A stretch of 64,000 nucleotides of DNA from NCBI RefSeq assembly GCF_003951095.1, contig NZ_QXGL01000001.1, positions 62,001 through 126,000 of the forward strand. Direction: 5' to 3'. Below, in pieces: positions 57,923 through 64,000 of the stretch. Within the stretch, counting starts at the first letter, position 1, and each line of letters starts with the position of its first letter. Position numbers and translations under genes: made by a program. Under the pieces are notes generated by a model. That model did no database searches, was not told the origin of the DNA, and was given only the letters and a program-made list of their open reading frames with translations. This stretch comes from Bifidobacterium goeldii. Lineage in GTDB: Bacteria > Actinomycetota > Actinomycetes > Actinomycetales > Bifidobacteriaceae.

Positions 57923-60900
57923 ATGGTTGCTACGGGAAACTTTGAGGCAAGTGCACGTGAGTTAATCCACGCGGGGTTGCAGGATCTTGACGGTGCACGT
58001 TCGATGTTTGCATCTCTTGCTGCTAATGGATGTGATCACAGCCAACTCGAGTTATTGCTTGATGCCCTACAGCGAGTTGGCGATCCTGATGTTGCGTTGC
58101 GCAATCTCGTTGATATTGTTAATGCGCTGGTAAGTCAAGGAAATGAGATAACCGGTGTTATGCCTGACGATAAGTCGTTTAGGCGTCTCATTGCTGTGCT
58201 TGGCGTCTCCGATGCAATGGGCAAACTCATGCGATTCCGCCCTGACTTAGTGGAAGCTGCAGCAGTAGATCATTGCAATAGTCACTTGTTTAATCGAGCA
58301 CAACGCCGCGCGTACGTGTTGGAGGCGATTGGTGCTGATCCTGCTGACGAAGATCATCCATGTTCATCGATGCCGCTCGCTGAAGCAACTACGGCGCTGC
58401 GGCGTTCGTACCGCAAACAGTTGGCGGCGATTATTGCGCAGGATACGACCGCGGACGATCCGATTGCATTGCAGCCGCGGATTAGTAGCGAATTATCTGA
58501 TCTAGCTGATGCGGCACTTGAAGGTGCGTTAGCCATTGCACGTCATGAAGTTGATGGCAGCGAGCATTGCCGCTTTGCGATTATTGGCATGGGCAAGCTC
58601 GGCGCGCAAGAGCTCAATTATGTGTCAGACGTAGATCTCATTTATGTTGTTGAGCCGGCGGATAAAAACACTAGTCGTCAACTGTTGTATCGCATTGGTA
58701 CGAAGATGGGCACGCTGCTGCAGCGTGTATGCCAGTCTGTGATCATGGGCGTTGCAGAACCAACACTATGGCAGATTGACGGTGGACTTCGCCCCGAGGG
58801 CAAAGATGGCTCGCTAGTGCGTACATTGGAATCGCATCAAGCGTATTACGAGCAGTGGGCGGAAAACTGGGAGTTTCAGGCTCTGTTGAAAGCGCGACCA
58901 GTTGCGGGCGATCCCGAACTTGGACGATCGTACATGACTATGACGAGACCGTTTGTCTGGAGCGCCTCCAAGCGCGACAACTTTGTGTACGACTGTCAAC
59001 AGATGCGTAAACGTGTGGAAGACCTTATTCCAGCGCCTTTAAAAGACCGTGAAATCAAGCTTGGTCGTGGAGGCCTGCGCGACGTTGAATTCACCGTGCA
59101 AATGTTGCAGCTTGTTCATGGACGTACCGATGAAACGTTACGCACGAGTTCGACGTTGGAATCCTTACAACGCTTGTCAGACGGCGGTTATGTATCGCGC
59201 CGTCAAGCTGCCCGTCTCGCATGGGATTACCGTTTTGAACGAGTCATGGAACATCGTCAACAGATGTGGGCATTGAAACGTACGCATCTGTTTCCTGACA
59301 TGGGAGCTGCAAATCTTGGCGGTTTGGAGCGCAAACGAGACATTAACGTTGAACAGCTCAATCAGAATCTTGAGCTGCGTCGTCTTGCGCGCGCATTCCG
59401 CATGCACCCTGAAGAACTTGTCGCCAAATATGACGAGACTAGGCGCGAAGTACGCCGCCTGCACATGGATATCTACTATCGTCCAATGCTGCCGATCGCT
59501 GCTACAAGCGACGGCGACGACATTGCCCTCACTGAGCAAGCCGCACAAGAACGTTTCGCTTCAATCGGATTTGAAGATCCACAGGCTGCTATGCGTCATG
59601 TTGCAGCACTTACAGCTGGCGTTTCTCGCGCTTCGAAAATCAATCGTATTTTGCTACCGGCTGTACTTCAATGGCTCGGTCAGGGGCAAAATCCTGATAT
59701 GGGCTTACTGAATTGGCGCAAGCTTGAAGAACGCTTTGGTACAGAAAGTGAGTATCTGGGCTTCTTGCGCGATTCAACATCAGCTGCACAGCGCTTATGC
59801 CATATCTTGTCCAACTCGCGTTTTCTTGGCGACGCGCTCAACAAATCAGTTGAATCAGTTACTTGGCTAGGGCATGACGAACAGCTTGTGGCACGCACAC
59901 GCGCTAGCTTGGATATTCAATGCGAGTCATCGCTGGCACGTAATGCGCAGAATATCAATGATTTTGCGACTTCAATGCGCGCAATGCGCCGTCATGAAAT
60001 CGAACGAATTGGCCTGGCGTGGATGAGCGGCGTGATGGATGATGACGCTTGCCTCAAAGGCATGACTGATGTATACGACGCGATTATCGAAGCAGCACTA
60101 ACATGGTCGATTCGCTGGCAACAAGCGCAGATGCAGCTTACCAGTGCGCCGGCAACGATCGCAGCAATTGCGATGGGACGATATGGCGGTCGTGAAGTCA
60201 ATTTCAGCTCCGACGCGGATATGATCCTCCTGTATCGTCCAGTTGAAGGCGCTGACGATGGGCAAGCTAATGTGTTCGCTCGTAAAGTAACCGATGTACT
60301 GCGTCAGATATTGCAGGGGCCGACTACGCTTGAGCCAAAGATTGAAGTGGATCTTGATCTTCGACCCGAGGGTAAGAATGGTCCGCTTATTCGCTCGTAC
60401 GCTTCATGCCGGGAATACTACACGTCATGGGCAAGCACATGGGAGCATCAAGCGTTGCTGCGCGCACGATACGCTGCTGGTGACCGCACATTGGCGGAAG
60501 ATTTTCTGCACGAAATCGCGGACCCACTGCGCTACCCGGTGCAGCCACTCACTGACGCTCAGTTGGGCGAAATTCGCAAGCTCAAAGCTCGTATGGAAGC
60601 AGAACGTCTGCCGCGTGGCGTACGTCGTGAACGGCATTTAAAGCTCGGCAAAGGTGGCTTGTCAGATGTGGAGTGGACCGTGCAACTGCTGCAATTGCAG
60701 CATGCAGGCGACAATGCGTCACTGCGGCTGAACTCGACATTGGAAGCGCTTGATGAGCTTGAACGTCGTCGGTTTATTGACAAAGCTGATGCGATGTTGT
60801 TGCGCAAAACGTGGCGTATGTGCACAGCAGCGCGTAATGGCAATTATCTGTGGAATGGACGTGTTACGCAGGCGGACATTCTTCCTGACGATATCTACTC

Positions 60901-61024
60901 GCTTGGCGGTATTGCTGTGTATCTCGGCTATGACGCGCATCGAGGCCAGCACTTTGAAAATGATCTGCTGGGAGCAATGCGTAAATGCCGCGATATTGTA
61001 GAACGTTTGTTCTACGGTCGCTGA
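57923..61024 (+). CDS. glnE: Glutamine synthetase adenylyltransferase/deadenylase GlnE
   Basis: Adds and removes AMP on glutamine synthetase in response to nitrogen status. 1033 residues with two nucleotidyltransferase domains: the N-terminal deadenylase (GMGKLGAQELNY, SDVDLIYV near 222-240) and the C-terminal adenylyltransferase (AMGRYGGREVNF, SSDADMILLYR near 750-768). LGRGGLRDVEFTVQ and LGKGGLSDVEWTVQ mark the paired helical domains. The start is uncertain: ATG 57923, or TTG three codons earlier; neither has a good ribosome site. gltBD elsewhere in the window belongs to the same nitrogen pathway. Confidence 0.94.
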   Translation: MVATGNFEASARELIHAGLQDLDGARSMFASLAANGCDHSQLELLLDALQRVGDPDVALRNLVDIVNALVSQGNEITGVMPDDKSFRRLIAVLGVSDAMGKLMRFRPDLVEAAAVDHCNSHLFNRAQRRAYVLEAIGADPADEDHPCSSMPLAEATTALRRSYRKQLAAIIAQDTTADDPIALQPRISSELSDLADAALEGALAIARHEVDGSEHCRFAIIGMGKLGAQELNYVSDVDLIYVVEPADKNTSRQLLYRIGTKMGTLLQRVCQSVIMGVAEPTLWQIDGGLRPEGKDGSLVRTLESHQAYYEQWAENWEFQALLKARPVAGDPELGRSYMTMTRPFVWSASKRDNFVYDCQQMRKRVEDLIPAPLKDREIKLGRGGLRDVEFTVQMLQLVHGRTDETLRTSSTLESLQRLSDGGYVSRRQAARLAWDYRFERVMEHRQQMWALKRTHLFPDMGAANLGGLERKRDINVEQLNQNLELRRLARAFRMHPEELVAKYDETRREVRRLHMDIYYRPMLPIAATSDGDDIALTEQAAQERFASIGFEDPQAAMRHVAALTAGVSRASKINRILLPAVLQWLGQGQNPDMGLLNWRKLEERFGTESEYLGFLRDSTSAAQRLCHILSNSRFLGDALNKSVESVTWLGHDEQLVARTRASLDIQCESSLARNAQNINDFATSMRAMRRHEIERIGLAWMSGVMDDDACLKGMTDVYDAIIEAALTWSIRWQQAQMQLTSAPATIAAIAMGRYGGREVNFSSDADMILLYRPVEGADDGQANVFARKVTDVLRQILQGPTTLEPKIEVDLDLRPEGKNGPLIRSYASCREYYTSWASTWEHQALLRARYAAGDRTLAEDFLHEIADPLRYPVQPLTDAQLGEIRKLKARMEAERLPRGVRRERHLKLGKGGLSDVEWTVQLLQLQHAGDNASLRLNSTLEALDELERRRFIDKADAMLLRKTWRMCTAARNGNYLWNGRVTQADILPDDIYSLGGIAVYLGYDAHRGQHFENDLLGAMRKCRDIVERLFYGR

Positions 61025-61116
61025 GTTTCACGAATGGGGATGTGCGCCGCGCCGTAGCATGCACAACTGTGTATAGTACGGGCTCAAATACAGCCCTAGC
61101 AGTTGATACGCATGCT

Positions 61117-62067
61117 ATGGTTCGTGGCATGACCATGTTCGATTCGCCTATAACAAGACTCGACCGATACAGCAACTTCACTTCGGAACAGACTGCATAT
61201 TTGCAGGTTGCGGTTGCACAATTCACAGTTCAGCGCGACCCGGAACATAACCTCAATATCATCGATAACTATGCATCCAAAGCTGCACGTCGCGGAGCTC
61301 GCTTATTGCTGCTACCTGAAGGGTTGATTGCTCGTGACGGCAATGATGATCGTTGTACTGTTGAGCATGCACAGCCAATGAACAGCCCTTTCGTTCGTAA
61401 ACTACGGCGGATCAGCGCTATGCACGGCATCACCCTCATGGGTACGATTCATATCCTGCCTGAAGGAACGAATGCAGTACACAACGTACGGCACACACTG
61501 CCTACTGATATGCCGGGGCGCATGGCAGCAGGCGAACCTGATCGTCGGGTTTCTAATGTGTTTGTTGTAGTGAGCGGTGGCAAGATCGCGTACACGTATG
61601 ACAAACTGCATCTTTACGACGCGTTTGCAACCCGTGAATCCGATATGGTGCGCCCCGGAGATGAACTGCCGCCAGTTGTAGATATTGACGGCTGGCGCGT
61701 AGGCGTAATGACATGCTACGACGTACGTTTCCCCGAAATGGCAAGGTCATTAGCGGCGCGTGGCGCTGAAGTGATTGCAGTAAGCGCCGCGTGGGTACGC
61801 GGTGAATATAAACAACGGCACTGGGAATTGATGACTGCAGCAAGAGCAGTGGAGAATACGTGCTATGTGTTGGCATGCAGCGAAGTCAGTAACCGCAATA
61901 TTGGTTTAAGCCGCATCATTGATCCAATGGGTAACGTTATCGCACAAGCCGATGATGCCAACGCGAGCATGATTGATGCGTTACTACGCCGCGATGTTCT
62001 CGAATCTGCGCGAGTTGCTTTGCCATTATTGGACAATCGAAGGTTTGCTGATCCTGAACTGCGCTAA
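61117..62067 (+). CDS. Carbon-nitrogen hydrolase (nitrilase superfamily)
   Basis: 316 residues from ATG 61117. The Glu-Lys-Cys triad is visible: LLLPEGLIARD (Glu68), YDKLHLYDAF (Lys163) and VMTCYDVRFPEMAR (Cys200). The pattern matches the amidase branch (Nit-like, deaminated glutathione amidase or omega-amidase) rather than true nitrilases. No ribosome site marks the start; ATGs at 61129 and 61135 are equally possible, and the conserved domain begins later, near LQVAVAQF. It stands between glnE and trpC. Confidence 0.85.
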   Translation: MVRGMTMFDSPITRLDRYSNFTSEQTAYLQVAVAQFTVQRDPEHNLNIIDNYASKAARRGARLLLLPEGLIARDGNDDRCTVEHAQPMNSPFVRKLRRISAMHGITLMGTIHILPEGTNAVHNVRHTLPTDMPGRMAAGEPDRRVSNVFVVVSGGKIAYTYDKLHLYDAFATRESDMVRPGDELPPVVDIDGWRVGVMTCYDVRFPEMARSLAARGAEVIAVSAAWVRGEYKQRHWELMTAARAVENTCYVLACSEVSNRNIGLSRIIDPMGNVIAQADDANASMIDALLRRDVLESARVALPLLDNRRFADPELR

Positions 62068-62192
62068 TTGCACATAACGGGCTATTGACTCTATTGATAA
62101 GGGAACCGCCCAGAATGTAGGACAGTATGAACGCTGGGCAAGCTCGCTGACTTACAGTGACGCATGATCGACCACACACTTAAGGGAGGATC

Positions 62193-64000
62193 ATGTCGGT
62201 TTTGGACGAATTGGTAGCGGGCGCACTGGAAGATCAGCGTACCCGTGAAAGCATCGTATCGCTCGAAGATGTGCGGAAGGCTGCATTGGCAGCTCCGGCC
62301 CCAATCGATGCGAAGCGATGGCTTAAGCGCGCAGATGGCATCCCGGTGATCGCCGAAATTAAGCGCGCTTCTCCGTCCAAAGGTCATTTGAGCGACATTC
62401 CTGATCCGGCGGCGCTAGCTCGCGAATATGAGGCGGGCGGTGCAAGCGCTATTTCTGTGCTCACTGAGGGACGTCGTTTTCTTGGTTCGCTTGATGATCT
62501 CGACAAGGTTCGCGCTGCAGTACATATTCCAGTATTGCGCAAGGATTTTATTGTTACTGATTATCAGATTTTTGAGGCACGCGCTCACGGTGCTGATCTA
62601 GTGCTGCTGATTGTTGCTGCATTGGATGATGAAAAACTGAAGCATCTGCTTGATCTTGCACACGAGTTGAACATGACAGCGCTTGTAGAGACGCATACGC
62701 GCGAAGAAATCGAACGCGCGATTGCCGCTGGCGCAAAGGTCATTGGCATCAATGCGCGCAATCTCAAAGATCTTAAAGTTGATGTCAATAAATACAACGA
62801 ATTGGCTGCCAATCTGCCCGATGACGTAATTCGCGTTGCTGAATCTGGCGTGTTCGGCGCTGTTGAGGTCGAGGACTATGGTCGTGCTGGGGCCGATGCG
62901 GTGCTGGTGGGAGAAGGCGTAGCTACGGCTGCCGATCATGAACTTGCAGTGGAACGACTAGTAAAGGCAGGAGCAAGAGTGAAAGCATCTGAAACCACTC
63001 CGTTAAGCGAACATCAGGGACCGTACTGGGGTCAGTTCGGCGGTCGTTATGTGCCCGAAGCGTTGATTACCGCGTTGGACGAGCTGGAACGCGTCTACGA
63101 TGAGGCCAAGGCAGATCCCGAATTCCACAAGGAGTTCATGACGCTGCAGCAGCGCTATGTCGGCCGCCCGTCTCCGTTGACCGAGGCGCCTCGTTTCGCG
63201 GAACTCGTTAAGGCTAAGACCGGTCTTGACGCGCGTATTTTCCTCAAGCGTGAGGATCTTAACCATACCGGTGCGCATAAGATCAATAACGCGCTTGGCC
63301 AGGCGCTGCTCGTCAAGCGCATGGGTAAGACGCGCGTGATCGCTGAGACTGGTGCTGGTCAGCACGGTGTGGCTACTGCTACCGTGTGCGCGATGCTCGG
63401 CCTCAAGTGCCGTATTTACATGGGTCAGATTGATGCTCGTCGTCAGGCGCTCAACGTCGCCCGTATGCGCATGCTCGGCGCAGAAGTCGTGGAGGTTACG
63501 CTCGGCGATCGTATCCTCAAGGACGCGATCAACGAGGCGCTGCGCGACTGGGTTACCAACGTCAAGGACACCCACTACCTGCTCGGTACAGTTGCTGGTC
63601 CTCACCCGTTCCCGGCGATGGTTCGCGACTTCCAGAAGATCATCGGCGAGGAAGCCAAGGAGCAGCTGCGCGATTGGTACGGTATTGATCATCCGGACGC
63701 GATCTGCGCGTGCGTCGGCGGCGGCTCGAACGCCATCGGCGTAATGAACGCATTCCTCGATGACGAGCGCGTGAACCTGTACGGCTACGAGGCCGGTGGC
63801 AACGGCCCTGAATCCGGCAAGCACGCGATTCGTTTCGCACCAGGCACTGGCCAGCTGGGCATGTTCCAGGGTGCTAAGAGCTACCTGCTGGAAACCGATG
63901 AAGGCCAGACGCTGGACACGTATTCGATCTCGGCGGGCCTCGACTACGCGTCCGTTGGCCCAGAGCACGCATGGCTCAAGGATATTGGCCGTGTGAACTA
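62193..64000 (+). CDS. trpC-trpB: Fused indole-3-glycerol phosphate synthase / tryptophan synthase beta (3' end outside window)
   Basis: One open frame without stops to the window end, 602 residues visible. Residues 1 to about 262 are TrpC ([49 protein letters not shown]). From about 270 follows TrpB ([15 protein letters not shown], the PLP lysine in [34 protein letters not shown]). TrpB makes tryptophan from indole and serine. AAGGGAGGA precedes ATG 62193. At the junction an AGGAG and in-frame GTG (62979) could give separate TrpB. The remaining ~90 residues of TrpB and probably trpA lie beyond. Confidence 0.95.
   Translation, partial: MSVLDELVAGALEDQRTRESIVSLEDVRKAALAAPAPIDAKRWLKRADGIPVIAEIKRASPSKGHLSDIPDPAALAREYEAGGASAISVLTEGRRFLGSLDDLDKVRAAVHIPVLRKDFIVTDYQIFEARAHGADLVLLIVAALDDEKLKHLLDLAHELNMTALVETHTREEIERAIAAGAKVIGINARNLKDLKVDVNKYNELAANLPDDVIRVAESGVFGAVEVEDYGRAGADAVLVGEGVATAADHELAVERLVKAGARVKASETTPLSEHQGPYWGQFGGRYVPEALITALDELERVYDEAKADPEFHKEFMTLQQRYVGRPSPLTEAPRFAELVKAKTGLDARIFLKREDLNHTGAHKINNALGQALLVKRMGKTRVIAETGAGQHGVATATVCAMLGLKCRIYMGQIDARRQALNVARMRMLGAEVVEVTLGDRILKDAINEALRDWVTNVKDTHYLLGTVAGPHPFPAMVRDFQKIIGEEAKEQLRDWYGIDHPDAICACVGGGSNAIGVMNAFLDDERVNLYGYEAGGNGPESGKHAIRFAPGTGQLGMFQGAKSYLLETDEGQTLDTYSISAGLDYASVGPEHAWLKDIGRVN

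Noticed and set aside
62068..62192. Possible trp attenuator before trpC-trpB
   Set aside because: The only small frame, at 62127, has no tryptophan codons, and no terminator/antiterminator pair is seen.

Overview
The window is a stretch of chromosome from an actinobacterium, almost certainly Bifidobacterium or a close relative in the Bifidobacteriaceae. The evidence is the combination of a fused Cmk-Der protein, a fused TrpC-TrpB protein, WhiA, an actinobacterial-type GlgA, GlnE, a PAC2 protein, a tal/tkt pair, and the order ruvC-ruvA-ruvB-yajC-apt-sucC-sucD. Coding density is high and most genes are ordinary core genes. I cannot name the species.

Layout. 1-8180: whiA (5' end outside the window), pgk, tpiA, secG, L-lactate dehydrogenase, a HAD phosphatase, a MATE exporter, and brnQ on the minus strand, which overlaps the MATE gene tail to tail. 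8375-11801: transaldolase and transketolase (minus strand), the non-oxidative pentose steps that feed the bifid shunt. 12071-14542: a CIRCE operator, hrcA and dnaJ. 14663-17518: a fructosamine-kinase-like protein, uppP and a PAC2 protein. 17740-18353: six tRNA genes, with identical tRNA-Gly copies at both ends. 18531-25765: thrS, a HIT protein, yebC, ruvCAB, yajC and apt. 25855-31000: sucCD, a DUF6350 membrane protein and purH. 31283-35641: a DUF3017-like protein, an aquaporin, an RluB-type pseudouridine synthase and cmk-der. 35986-45049: gltBD, a small membrane protein, glgA and an ABC ATPase. 45126-47907: an aldo/keto reductase, a PF06541-type membrane protein and a TPP-riboswitch-controlled tenA. 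52473-64000: tRNA (m1A) methyltransferase, a SixA-like phosphatase, metE, metF, glnE, a nitrilase-family hydrolase and a trpC-trpB fusion cut by the window end.

The unusual part is 48251-52368, the wreck of a type I-E CRISPR-Cas locus entangled with phage DNA. Three CRISPR repeats lie in the same orientation. Between the first and second lies about 2.4 kb of phage head-gene DNA whose outer genes are cut at the repeat borders. It includes a head-morphogenesis protein with an HExxH metallopeptidase-like C-terminal half, followed by a small acidic protein (a possible toxin-immunity pair). Exactly 33 nt after the last repeat the sequence runs into the 3' part of cas5e. An intact cas6e and a cas1-cas2 deletion remnant follow. 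Cas3, Cas8e, Cse2 and Cas7 are absent, so the system cannot interfere or adapt, although Cas6e might still process RNA.

Regulation visible in the sequence: CIRCE/HrcA, a TPP riboswitch that includes the tenA Shine-Dalgarno sequence, good promoters before the tRNA cluster, rluB and tenA, and many hairpin terminators.
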